From AP-15 sp963747735 (GTDB lineage: Bacteria; Pseudomonadota; Alphaproteobacteria; ATCC43930; CGMCC-115725), in NCBI GenBank assembly GCA_963747735.1, contig CAVVGE010000018.1, positions 1 through 64,000 on the forward strand: a stretch of DNA of 64,000 nt, in the 5' to 3' direction. Both the position numbers and the translations under genes were made by a program. Within the stretch, counting starts at the first letter, position 1; every line of letters starts with the position of its first letter. Shown in pieces: positions 9,509-18,913 of the stretch. The notes beneath the pieces are model-generated. The model did not search any database. It was not told the DNA's origin and was given only the letters and a program-made list of their open reading frames with translations.

Positions 9509-9727
9509 AGCACAATCTACAAGAAGGAGATGTCGCCGGCTTGCTGCTGTCAAAGAACAAGGCATTGATCGTGCTCGTCATTCGCTGCGGCGTAGGTGCG
9601 CGCGGATCAAGGCCCCGCCAAACGGCCCGCCTGCGCGCCTCGCCGCTTGCTGGCCGGGAATATCGATCGCATCGCCATTGGACCGACAAACGGAGGAGGG
9701 GAGGGGCGTTCCCCTGCACCCCGAGCA

Positions 9728-9761
9728 ATGCCCCGCCACGGGCGATCCCGCGGCGGGGCAT
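9728..9761 (-). terminator. hairpin after DUF736
   Basis: ATGCCCCGCC (9728-9737) and GGCGGGGCAT (9752-9761) form a perfect 10-bp stem just beyond the DUF736 stop. No clear T run follows, so it may be a terminator or an mRNA 3' stabiliser. Confidence 0.45.
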
Positions 9762-9766
9762 CGCCG

Positions 9767-10096
9767 TCAGCGGTCGCGCGGCTCCCAGAGCACGATGTGG
9801 GTGGCGCCATCCTCGGCCGGGTGGTCGAGCTTGACGAGCCGGCAGCGTAGCCAGTTCGACCCAAATTCGGGACAGCCCAGTTTAAGATTCACGTAGGTCT
9901 CGCCGCTCGATTTGGCGATTTGGCTCCAGCCGGCGCCGATCTCGTAGCGCTGCCCGGCATAGACCCGGTAGTCGGGGCTGTTCTCGGAGGTCTTGTCGAC
10001 CGGGACGATGGTCAGTGCCGCGCTAACGTTGAGGGTCTTCAAGGTTCCGGCGAAACCGGCCGGCGACTGGGTGAAGGTGCCGAGGGTGATGGCCAT
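9767..10096 (-). CDS. DUF736 family plasmid protein
   Basis: 109 residues from ATG 10096 with a clear ribosome site (GGAGGAGA). It opens MAITLGTFTQSPAGFAGTLK and contains DYRVYAGQRYEIGAGW and YVNLKLGCPEFG, hallmarks of DUF736, a protein found on many alphaproteobacterial plasmids and integrative elements; function unknown. It is preceded by an unusually long leader (10097-10628) carrying the nested hairpin described separately. Confidence 0.82.
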   Translation of the reverse strand: MAITLGTFTQSPAGFAGTLKTLNVSAALTIVPVDKTSENSPDYRVYAGQRYEIGAGWSQIAKSSGETYVNLKLGCPEFGSNWLRCRLVKLDHPAEDGATHIVLWEPRDR

Positions 10097-10628
10097 GAGT
10101 CTCTCCTCCGGTGGCTCGCAGGGGCCGTCCCTGCGATGTCCCGACGCAGGGAGACCGCAAAGGCGACGCCGACACCGCGAGCCTCGGGGAGCGGCCGAAG
10201 CGCAGCGGAGGACCTCGGGAGGGACAAGAATTTGCAGCGCAGCGGCCGCGAGGAGGCCGGCTTGCCGGCCGGGGAAATTCTTGTCCCGCAGAGGTTGGCG
10301 GCGGCGCCGGCGGGATCCAGCGATCAGGGGAACATGCAGGAACGGGTTTGCGGGACCCAGGAGGAAGAAAGCACGCAGCGCATGCGCTCGGGTATTCACT
10401 CGCCGCCTGCCGGCTGGGACCTTGAAGGTCATCAAAACCACGCGTATCGACCGGAGGCGAGGCGACCGACGACGACCGGCGGCAACCGATTTGGTCAGAG
10501 ACGGGAATCGAAAGTCGGGCGAAGGCCCGTGTGCCAATCGGCGAGACCGATCAGGATCAATCGCATCCGCTTTACGGGGCTACCGGGGGATTGCGCCGCT
10601 GCCGCTTCTCCAGGCCGTTTGACAGACG
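10097..10628 (-). other. long untranslated leader region of DUF736
   Basis: About 530 bases without a supportable gene. Its main content is the nested inverted repeat at 10195-10287; the rest holds no recognised element. Confidence 0.4.
10195..10287 (-). ncRNA. nested hairpin leader, copy 1 (candidate structured RNA)
   Basis: GGGACAAGAATTT (10221-10233) and AAATTCTTGTCCC (10275-10287) form a perfect 13-bp outer stem enclosing a GGCCGGC/GCCGGCC inner stem (10255-10270). A GCGCAGCGGAGGA tract (10198-10210) lies on the downstream side as read on the mRNA strand. Copy 2, upstream of DUF2493, has the same tract and inner stem but different outer-stem bases that still pair. Confidence 0.45.
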
Positions 10629-11180
10629 CTAAGGGTGGGCGATCGCCAGTCGCTCCTGGAAATATCGCTCGTAGGCGGCCGCGAAAGCTGGGTCGTCCCG
10701 CACGAACAAGGCGTTCTCGGCGTTGCGGCGCTCGGCGCTGTAAGTGAGATTGTAGCTGCCGGTCTCGACGACCGGGTCCGGGCCGTCGGGATCGATGACG
10801 ATCGTCTTGTTGTGGGCGATCCGGGGCTGATCGTCAAACATGACCTCCATCCCCGCTTGCGCCAACTCGGGGGCGACCAAGTCAGGGTCGTGGCGTTGGC
10901 GCTTGTCGAGAAGCACGATGACTTCGAGGCCGCGGCGACGGGCGTCCGCCAAGGCGCGGGCGATATCTCTGTCGGTGAAAAAATAGGCTTGCAAATGGAC
11001 CCGCCGGGTGGCGGCGTTGATCGCCCGCTCGATCAGCGCTTCGCAGTTGTCGCCGGGCGTGAAGCATGTCTGATAGGTCGCGCGCGCCGCAAAATGCGGT
11101 TGGTCGTCGCCAGACGATCCGTGCGCGGTTGAAACCGACAGAGCGATCACCAGGGACCCGAGCACCACAAGGTTCTTCAC
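10629..11180 (-). CDS. exported phospholipase D-family nuclease (Nuc-like)
   Basis: Single HKD motif: HNKTIVIDPD then TGSYNLTYSAERRNAEN, as in the dimeric Nuc endonucleases carried on conjugative plasmids. The N-terminus (KNLVVLGSLVIALSVSTAHG) is a Sec signal peptide, so the enzyme should be periplasmic. I place the start at GTG 11180, eight bases behind TTGGAGG; ATG 11207 has no such site. About 183 residues, normal for Nuc. Expected to cleave phosphodiesters of DNA or RNA; substrate cannot be read from sequence. Confidence 0.8.
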   Translation of the reverse strand: MKNLVVLGSLVIALSVSTAHGSSGDDQPHFAARATYQTCFTPGDNCEALIERAINAATRRVHLQAYFFTDRDIARALADARRRGLEVIVLLDKRQRHDPDLVAPELAQAGMEVMFDDQPRIAHNKTIVIDPDGPDPVVETGSYNLTYSAERRNAENALFVRDDPAFAAAYERYFQERLAIAHP

Positions 11181-11362
11181 TCGCTTAACCTCCAAGAGGA
11201 TGGCCATCGTACATAATCTTTCTTACCGATTAGCTTCCGATTGGCATGGAAGGGCGAGCGGCGTGGCTCGCGGGGGCGCGTGACCGTGAGAAGCCGGGGG
11301 TGGAGAAATGGCGCTCGCGCGGCTGGACGTCTCCAACAGCCGGGGCAGGGCCTTGCAGTGAA

Positions 11363-11381
11363 ACGGCGCCTCAGGCGCCGT
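11363..11381 (-). terminator. hairpin with the DUF2493 stop codon in its loop
   Basis: ACGGCGCC (11363-11370) and GGCGCCGT (11374-11381) pair perfectly; the three loop bases are the stop codon of DUF2493. On the minus strand TTT follows, a short terminator tail. Confidence 0.55.
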
Positions 11382-12342
11382 CCTCGATCTTCGGCTCATC
11401 GGTGAATTTCCACACCGGAATCCCGAGGCTTTTCGCCTTGTCGGCGAGGTTGGCAGCGATACCGGAACCGGGGAAGACGACGACGCCGATCGGCAGGGCT
11501 TCGAGCATCCGGTCGTTGCGCTTGAAGGGTGCGGCGTTGCGGTGCCGGGTCCAGTCGGGTTTGAAGACGATCTGCGGGACCTTGCGATTGTCGGCCCAGC
11601 AGGCGGCGATGCGCTCGGCGCCTTTTGGTGAGCCGCCGTGCAGCAGCACCATGTCGGGGTGCTTCAAATGCACTTTGTCGAGCGCCGCCCAGATGCGGGT
11701 GTGATCGTTGCAATCGGCGCCGCCGGTAAAGGCGATGCGCGGGCCGGAAGGGGCGAGGGTTTGCGTGTCGGCATGGCGGCGGGCGGCGATGAAGTCGCGG
11801 CTGTCGATCAGGGCTGCGGTCAATGCGCGGCGGTTGACCATTGAGCCGGTGCGCGGGCGCCAGGCGGAGCCGGTCGCGGCCTCGAACAATTCGGCGGCGT
11901 GGTCGCGGAAGAACTCGAAGGCGTTGCGCCGCTCGATCAGGCTCTGGCCCTGGCCGGTCAGGCGTTCGAGCTCGACCGATTTGACCTCGGAGCCGTCCTG
12001 CTCGGCTTGGCCGCGGCGCTGTGCCGTTTCGTTGCGGTCGAGCTCGGCTTCGATGCGGTCGATCTTGCGGTGGAAGAGGTTGACGAACGACCACAGGAGA
12101 TCGGCGAGGTCGTCTTCGAGGCGGGTGCCGGTCAGCATCGCGTCGAGCGCCTCGACGGCGGCGTCGAGATGACGTTGAGCGGTGTCGGGCTCCGGCAATG
12201 GCCGGGGATCGGGCTCGTCCTGGCCCGGGCGGTAGCCGTAGAGCGCCAGCTCGTCGAGGAGATGCGCGGTCGGCGAGGAGGCGTGGCGTTCGTCCGGATC
12301 ATCGGTGGCGGGGAAGGGGAGGGGGCTCGGGTCGTGCGTCAT
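11371..12342 (-). CDS. DUF2493 (SLOG-like) protein
   Basis: 323 residues. The N-terminal half is a charged helical region (~50-190) seen in plasmid copies of this family. The C-terminal domain (~200-315) has a Rossmann-like SLOG pattern: RIAFTGGADCNDHTRIWAAL, DMVLLHGGSPKGAERIAACW and VVVFPGSGIAANLADKA. SLOG proteins bind nucleotides or their derivatives; the role on plasmids is unknown. Preceded by nested-hairpin leader copy 2. Reading frame intact. Confidence 0.82.
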   Translation of the reverse strand: MTHDPSPLPFPATDDPDERHASSPTAHLLDELALYGYRPGQDEPDPRPLPEPDTAQRHLDAAVEALDAMLTGTRLEDDLADLLWSFVNLFHRKIDRIEAELDRNETAQRRGQAEQDGSEVKSVELERLTGQGQSLIERRNAFEFFRDHAAELFEAATGSAWRPRTGSMVNRRALTAALIDSRDFIAARRHADTQTLAPSGPRIAFTGGADCNDHTRIWAALDKVHLKHPDMVLLHGGSPKGAERIAACWADNRKVPQIVFKPDWTRHRNAAPFKRNDRMLEALPIGVVVFPGSGIAANLADKAKSLGIPVWKFTDEPKIEDGA

Positions 12343-12435
12343 CGCGGGTGCCTTTCTGCCGGAGGATCGGCCGCGCCGTCGCGGCCTTCACGGCGATCCC
12401 AAGGCCGGGGCCGGAGCGGGGTTGCACCTGCAAAG

Positions 12436-12528
12436 GCCGCAGCGCAGCGGAGGATGGCGGGCGCCGAGCATTTTGCTTCGCGCTGCAAAGCCGGCCTTTT
12501 CTTGGGCCGGCGGCGGAAAATGGTCGGC
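12436..12528 (-). ncRNA. nested hairpin leader, copy 2 (candidate structured RNA)
   Basis: GCCGAGCATTTT (12463-12474) and AAAATGGTCGGC (12517-12528) form an outer stem with one mismatch; inside, GCCGGCC (12490-12496) and GGCCGGC (12505-12511) form a 7-bp stem. GCGCAGCGGAGGA lies at 12441-12453. The order of parts matches copy 1 at 10195-10287 while the outer-stem bases differ. Confidence 0.45.
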
Positions 12529-12668
12529 GGCTGCCATTGCGAGCCCGGTGCGGCGCCGGCAGATCGCCGCTCGGGAAGGCCGGGGCGCGGCCCTTTCCGC
12601 AGGCCAAGGCACCCGGCGGCACGACCGGCGGTCGCCGCCCTCGTTCCGGCATGAGGCCGGGCGGCATT

Positions 12669-13742
12669 TCACGCCGACGGGTGCCGCTCCTCGATCTCGA
12701 GGCGCGCAAAGCGGGCGACATCGCCCGGGGCGAGCTGCGGGATCAGGTGCGCGAGCAGCGCCGCGGGGCCGAGGCGGCAGAGATCGGCGTTGAAGTCGCC
12801 ATCGACCGGCACGAGGTCGTGCACCTCGATCCCGGCGGCTTCTCCGCGTTCGTGCAGCCGTCTCGCCGCGTGGAGCCCGGCCGCGTCGTTGTCGCGGGCA
12901 ACATAGAGGCGGCGCAGAGCCCGCGTCGGATGATCCGATCCGGGGGCAGGGGAGAAATCGAGCGCGGCGAGGTGGCTGGCCGAGAGCGCGGCGATCGTCG
13001 GCAGCGCCGGCAACACCGATTTGAGGGCGAGCATCGTCTCGATGCCTTCGCCGGCCGCGACCGTATCGGACCCAGCGCCAAAGCGCACGCCATTGCCGAG
13101 GAGACCACCGAGGGCACGGCGCGGATCGACAACCGGCGCTTTCTGCGGATACTCGCGATCGAGCCAAGTGCGCTGGATGCCGGTGATCCGGCCGCCGGGG
13201 TCGGTGACGGCGGCAAGCAGCGCCGGCCAGGCTTGGCGAGGTGCAGTCTCGGTCTCGCGGTACCAGACGCGCGGATGAAAGCGGAGAGCCACCCAATCGA
13301 GACGCCCCGTGATGCCGCGGGCGTGCAGATAGGCCTCGGCCTGGGTGCCACCAATCGGCCGCCCGGCGCGGAACAGGCGGCGCGCGGCCTCGGCAGAGTT
13401 GCTCGGCGCCGGCGGTGTCCGTGGGCTCCGCTCGGCGGACGGCAGGGCGAGAAATCGGCGCGCCTCGTCGATCGCCTCGGGCAGGCCGGGGAGGCCGCGA
13501 TTGAGACGGATCAGGTCGAGGAGATCGCCATGCTCGCCGCTTGCGGCATCGCTGAATTTGCCGGCCGCACCCGGACCGTAATCGGGGCCGGTGAGCCGCA
13601 CATAGAGGCTGCGGCCCGGGGTGTTGCGGACGTCGCCGGCGAGCCAGTAGCGGCCCGACCGGCGCCCGTTCGAGAGGTAATGACGGCACACCGCCTCGGC
13701 GTCGCGCGCGAGGCGGCGCGCCAGCTCGGCAGCGCCCGACAC
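12669..13742 (-). CDS. Toprim-domain DNA primase/helicase-like protein (DUF7146 type)
   Basis: About 357 residues from GTG 13742, which lies 15 bases past the upstream stop; the longer ATG frame (to 14030) would run through the neighbouring gene in another frame and is rejected. It opens SGAAELARRLARDAEAVCRHYL, contains RRSGRYWLAGDV, GKFSDAASGEHGDLLDLIR, then a Toprim part: VAAGEGIETMLALKS (Glu motif) and LYVARDNDAAGLHAARRL (DxD-like motif). Such proteins pair with the strawberry-notch gene on alphaproteobacterial plasmids and phages. Likely a primase-type nucleotidyl transferase; no zinc finger is seen. Confidence 0.75.
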   Translation of the reverse strand: MSGAAELARRLARDAEAVCRHYLSNGRRSGRYWLAGDVRNTPGRSLYVRLTGPDYGPGAAGKFSDAASGEHGDLLDLIRLNRGLPGLPEAIDEARRFLALPSAERSPRTPPAPSNSAEAARRLFRAGRPIGGTQAEAYLHARGITGRLDWVALRFHPRVWYRETETAPRQAWPALLAAVTDPGGRITGIQRTWLDREYPQKAPVVDPRRALGGLLGNGVRFGAGSDTVAAGEGIETMLALKSVLPALPTIAALSASHLAALDFSPAPGSDHPTRALRRLYVARDNDAAGLHAARRLHERGEAAGIEVHDLVPVDGDFNADLCRLGPAALLAHLIPQLAPGDVARFARLEIEERHPSA

Positions 13743-13756
13743 CGGACATGTCCGGA

Positions 13757-16700
13757 TCAGGCCGCGGCGCGGCTGTTGGTGCGGAGGATCGGATGCCGAT
13801 CGAGGAGCGCGGCGAAGATCGCCGGGCCGCAATCTGGCGCGGTCGGCACAAAGAGCCGCAGCCGCCAGGCGATGATCTCGGAGACGAGGCCGAGCGCCTT
13901 CAATTGGCCGACCATGCCCCCGGTGAAATCGGTCAATTCGATCCGGTAGGCATTCATCACCAGCGAGCGGCGGAGCTGCAGCCCGCCCGCAAGATAGAGC
14001 ACCGCGCCGCGTTCGAAGACCGCACGCCACGCATCGTCAGCCGAAAGGGCAGGAGCGTCATCAACACCCAGCCCCCCGGATCCAGTCCGGGGCAGGCTCT
14101 CATAGACGCGGGCGAGCGCCTCGGGGGTCACGAGCCGGCCGATCACGCGTTCGCCGTCATCGGTCTCGAAGCGGTAGACGCGGATGTTGTCGGCGGGCAG
14201 CCGGTCCCAGATCGGCAACAACAGGCCGGTGATGATGTGAAAGGTGCTCTCGGAGAATTCCGGCACCCGGGCGCATTCGGCCTCCCACAGCGGCGCGAAT
14301 TGCACCTGTGTCGCTTCGCGCCAGTGCGAGCGGGAGAAATCGTCGAGGCTCATGGTCTCGCGGCTCATCGGCCGCACCAGCCGGGTGCGGGCCTCGACCC
14401 GGCCGTCGTCGTGCATCAGGCTCGCCGCCGGCACCTGCACCGCGGCACGGTGCGAGTGCTGGTTGACGAGGAGCCGGGCGCCCGCCTTGCGCGCCAGGTC
14501 GAGGGCGTCGCCGAGCGGCAGCGGCCGGTTGCGGTCGCGCCGCACGACCCGGTAGCAGCGGGTCTCGGCACCCGTCGCGGGATGGGTGTAGACGGTGCGG
14601 CGCTCGGCGATCCGGAAGCTTTCCGCGGTCAAGGTCTCGACCCCGACATCGTAGATGCCGGCGGCGATCGCGGCCTCGACCTTGGCTTCGAGCAATTCGT
14701 CAAAGACTGCGAAGAGCGTGTTCTGCAGTGCGATCCTGAGCGCCAGGATGCGGTTCAGGAACTGCGTGATCGGCGGCAGCTCCTCCTTGAGCGAGCCGTC
14801 CCGGTCGAGGAGGTCGAGACCGGTCGCATCCTGGAATTGGGTGAGCGAGCAGCCCTCGACCTTCCCCATGTAGAGGAGCTGGTAGAATTGCCGCAGTGCG
14901 GCTTTGGCGTAGGGGCTTTCGAGATTGTCGTCGGCGCGGAAGAGGCCCTGCCCGCCGGTCTGGCGCTGGCCGCGGGTGATGGCGCCGAGGCTGTCGAGGC
15001 GACGGGCGATCGTCGACAGGAACCGCTTCTCGCCCTTGACGTCGGTCGCGACCGGCCGGAACACCGGCGGCATTTTCTGGTTGGTGCGGTTCGAGCGCCC
15101 CAATCCCTGGATCGCGGCATCAGCCTTCCAGCCCGGCTCCAGCAGGTAATGGATGCGCCGCCGCTGGTTCTTGGCCCCAAATCGGCGTGGTAGCTGCGCC
15201 CGGTGCCGCCGGCGTCGGAGAAGACGAGGATGCGCTTCTCGTCGTCCATAAAGGCGGCGGTCTCGGCAAAATTGGCGCTCGCCGGCCGGCTCTCGACGCA
15301 AAGGCGGTCGCCTCCTCGCCGGCGCGGCGCACGATCCGGCGCCCGCGGCCGGTCACCTCGGCAACCATCTCGGTGCCGAAGCGGTGCAAGATCTGGTCGA
15401 GGGCGCCGTGCACCGGCGGCAAGGACGCCAAATGCTCGATCATCCGGTCGCGGCGTTCCTCAGCCTCGCGCGAGATGACCGGATTGCCGTCCGTGTCATA
15501 GGCCGGGCGGGAATGGAGGTTGCCTTCCTCGTCGGTGTAGAGCTCGAACAGCTGGGTCGGGAACGAGTGCTTCAGGTAATCGAGCACGTATTCGCGCGGC
15601 GTGATGTCGACCGAGAGATCGGCCCATTCCGCGGTCGGAATCTCGGCGAGCCGGCGGTCGAGCAGCGCCTCGTTGGTCGAGACGATCTGCACGATTGCGG
15701 CATGGCCCGCGTCGAGATCGCGCTCCAAGGCGGCGATCAGGGTCGGGCACTTCATCGCTGTTAAGAGGTGATTGAAAAAGCGCTGCTTGTTCGACTTCGA
15801 AGGCCGAGCGCGCCGCCGCCTTGGCGTTCTTGTTGTAGGTGCCGCCGCTCTCGCCGGTGATGTTGGCGGCTTTCAGCGCTTCGGTGAGATTGCGGTGAAT
15901 GACCTGAAACGCGTCGGCATAGGCGTCGTAGATGCGGACCTGCTCTGCTGTGAGCTTGTGCTCGACGATCTCGTATTCGATGCCCTCGAACGAGAATGAG
16001 CGCGCGGCATAGAGGCCGAGCGCCTTCAGGTCGCGGGCCAGCACCTCCATCGCCGCGATGCCGCCGCCTTCCATCGCCGAGACAAAATCGGCACGGGTCG
16101 CAAACGGAAAATCACCGGTGCCCCAGAGCCCGAGCCGGGCGGCATAGGCGAGGTTCTGCACCGTCGTGGCACCGGTCGCCGAGACATAGACGATGCGCGC
16201 GTCGGGCAGCGCGTGCTGCAGGCGCAGCCCCGCCTGGCCCTGTTGTGACGGCTTCTTGTCGCCGCGCGCGCTCTTGTCGCCGGCGGCGTTGGCCATCGCA
16301 TGCGCCTCGTCGAACACGATGACGCCATCGAAGCCCTGTCCCAGCCAGTCGATGATCTGCTGGAGGCGGCTCGACTTTTCGCCTCCCCGCGGCTTGCCTG
16401 GGTGCGCAACGTCGCGTAGGTCGTGAACAGGATGCCTTGGTCGAGCGCGATCGCCGCACCCTGGCGGAAGCGCGACAAGGGCACGATGTCGGAGCGGTCG
16501 CCGCCGAGTGCGGTCCAGTCGCGCGCGGCGTCCTCGACCAGCTTGTCGGATTTGGAGATCCACAATGCCCGGCGCCGGCCGCGAACCCAATTGTCGAGGA
16601 TGATGCCGGCGACCTGGCGGCCCTTGCCGGCCCCAGTGCCATCGCCCAAAAACCAACCGCGCCGGAAGCGGACGGCCCCTTCAGCGCCCTCGGGCGCCGC

Positions 16701-18191
16701 CGACACATTGTCGTAGGTCTCGTCAACGATGTAGGAGCCGGCGAGCCAGCCGGCATGCGCTTCGCCGGCGTAGATGACGCTCTCGAGCTGCGCATCCGAC
16801 AGGATGCCGTCCGACAGCAGGTGCTGCGGCAGGTGCGGCCGGTAAGAGGGGCGGGGAGGGGCGACCGCGGCCATCGCCGCCGACTGCACGAGCTTTGTCG
16901 GGTGCGGCTTGGCACCGGGAATCCGCAGCGATTGCAGCCCATAGCCCTCGTAGAGACTCGCGGTTAGGCGGGCACCCTCGGCGGGCTGCCAGTCGCAGAC
17001 CTCGTAGGCGAGCTCGACGACCTCAAGAGCGGGCGCCGGCTTGTTGAGGAGCGCAAGTTTGGGCGCGGCGATGCGCGACCGCGGCGGACGAGTCGGAACG
17101 GCGGGAGAGGGCAGGGGGGTGGTGTCGGCGATCGGCGCGCGCGGCGGTACAAGCCGGCCGACCCAGTCGAGCAGCTCGGCCGCGTTGCCGGCGATGCCCG
17201 GCGACGACGGAAAGCGGTGCGGATCGCTCGGCCGGGATGTGGTCGATGACGGTGAGCCTTGTGTCCATCGTCGTGCCGTGGCGGGCATAGGCCCGCCCGG
17301 CGACGGCCGCGGTGAACACGACGCGGGCGCTGCTCCTGCAGCCGCACGAAGGCCTCGCGCCAGCCCGGCTCCTCGGGGCCGGTATTGTGGCCGGTGATCG
17401 CGACGAGGCGCCCGCCGGGGGCGAGCCGCGCCAGGGCCGAGGCGACATGGCGGAAGCCGGCCTCGGCAAAGCGCTTCCCGACATGCGGCGAGGCCGAGAA
17501 GGGCGGGTTCATCAAGATGACGGTCGGCCGGAAAGCCGGTGCGAGATGGTCGTGGATCTGCTCGGCGTTGTGCCGGGTGACGGGGGCAGCGTCGCGGAAG
17601 AGCCGGCCGAGCAGCCCGGCGCGCGTCTCGGCGATCTCGTTGAGCACCAGAGGCGCTTTGGCGAGCTCGGCGAAGATCGCCAGCAGCCCCGTCCCGGCCG
17701 AGGGTTCGAGAACCAGGTCGGACGGGGTCAGCGCCGCCGCCTCGGCGGCAACAAAGCCGAGCGTGACCGGGGTCGAAAATTGCTGGAACCGCTCGGATTC
17801 CTCGCGAGCGGCGGGTCTGCGAGGGAACGCGCTCGGCGAGCCGTGCCAGCATGTCGAGCATCGCGTTGGGCGATCCGGCGCGGGCGCGCATCGCCACACC
17901 GTATTTGCGCAGGAACAGCACCTGCGCTGCTTCGAGCGCCTCATAGGCGTCCTTCCACACCCAGGCGCCCTCGGCGTCGGAGCCGGCAAAGGCCGTCTCC
18001 ATCGCCGCGCGCAAGGCGCGGCTGTCGAGCGCCCGGCCCCCGGATCGGGTCCGGGGCGGGCTCTGCTCGAGCGATCGCGCGAGCAGGGTGGCGGCATGGA
18101 CGAGGCCCGACACTTTGTCGATCGGAGCCTGAGACTGGAACAGCGGAAGGGTGACCGCGGCGGCTGCCGCGGCCTGGGAAACGGCCGGCAT
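13757..18191 (-). pseudogene. strawberry-notch/DarB-like methyltransferase-helicase, many frameshifts
   Basis: About 1,480 codons spread over at least six frame changes. Order: N-terminal helices (from ATG 18191); a methyltransferase domain with LVLEPSAGTGLLAIF and the catalytic ILMNPPFSA; a linker; a superfamily 2 helicase with FLGDGTGAGKGRQ (Walker A), GVIVFDEAHAMAN (DEAH box) and RIVYVSATGATTV; then the strawberry-notch C-terminal domain with LVFSDAGGTGRSYH, NQRRRIHYLLEPGWKADAAI and IQGLGRSNRTNQ. Breaks lie near 17810, 17310, 17210, 16380, 15760 and 15290. Related phage and plasmid proteins (DarB type) protect incoming DNA from restriction (family knowledge). Stops 15 bases before the primase start. 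Confidence 0.83.
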
Positions 18192-18240
18192 GCGAGGATT
18201 CTCCGGAGAGAGCGGGAGGGCCCCGGAGCAGTCCGGGAGG

Positions 18241-18276
18241 GACCCGGCGAAGGCTCTCTTTCCTTCGTGCCGGGTC
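18241..18276 (-). repeat. hairpin in the leader of the strawberry-notch gene
   Basis: GACCCGGC (18241-18248) pairs with GCCGGGTC (18269-18276), and GAAGG with CCTTC inside, leaving a two-base bulge. It lies 50-85 bases upstream of ATG 18191 and may act as an attenuator or mRNA leader structure. Confidence 0.35.
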
Positions 18277-18333
18277 TCACCCGCCGCCCACGGCCCTCTC
18301 CCTTTACGGCTCGACCCCGGAGCGGCCCGCGGA

Positions 18334-18733
18334 TCAAGGCCGCGGGCTAAAGGACTGCCGGGGGAGGCAGTGCCGCCGGATCAGGGCCGCCAACGCCGCC
18401 GGCTCATGCAGCAGATCGAGCGAGGCGAAATGATTGGCGTCCGCCGACGTAATCGCGCCGGCCTTGGCAGCTGCGGAACAGGACCCCGGTGTCATGGCCG
18501 GTCGCCGGCTGGCTCGCCTGCACATAGAGGCGGTCGGCATGAAGGGTCACTTCGCCGGATACAGCGATCCCGCCCTGGTTGGAACGCAAATCGTAGTCGC
18601 CGGGCCTGAACCCGAGCGCCGCGGCGAGTGCGTGCAGCTGGCGGCGCGCATTGATATGAAAGGAGCGCTTGGCGCCGGCGTCGTAGGCGACGCGTTTCCG
18701 GAAATCGAACCGGGTTTTGGATGTCGTCGGCAT
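18334..18733 (-). pseudogene. small plasmid protein of unknown function, one frameshift
   Basis: From ATG 18733: MPTTSKTRFDFRKRVAYDAG, then LHALAAALGFRPGDYDLRSN and an end in another frame, NHFASLDLLHEPAALAALIR (switch near 18440). About 130 codons. I recognise it as a companion of the strawberry-notch gene on plasmids but know no function. Confidence 0.5.
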
Positions 18734-18764
18734 GATGGGCTCCACGAGCGCACGGCAGGGCGGA

Positions 18765-18789
18765 CCGGCGGGCGTCGCTGTCCCGCCGG
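18765..18789 (-). repeat. hairpin in the leader of the small plasmid gene
   Basis: CCGGCGGG (18765-18772) and CCCGCCGG (18782-18789) pair around nine bases, 32 bases upstream of ATG 18733. It may be the terminator of parB or part of the leader. Confidence 0.35.
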
Positions 18790-18913
18790 GTTCTTTTGCT
18801 TGCCGGGTGCTGCTGGTGATTGATTTGACGAAATGCGCGACGGTGACGGCCGCGCCGGGAATGGAGACCCGCGCCCCGAGCGGCGCGGATCTCCGCGGCG
18901 AAAACGCGAAGCC

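Larger units (their letters stand above)
9316..9766. other. intergenic with GCACGAA repeats and a terminator
   Basis: No gene between parA and DUF736. It holds the repeat cluster at 9364-9508, a 21-base sequence shared with the traA leader (9702-9722), and the hairpin 9728-9761. Confidence 0.45.

Noticed and set aside
9920..10747. 275-codon plus-strand open frame
   Set aside because: Runs across DUF736 in antisense and through the hairpin leader; Arg/Gly-rich composition only.
12198..13949. 583-codon plus-strand open frame
   Set aside because: Antisense of the Toprim primase gene and its leader; no domain or ribosome site.
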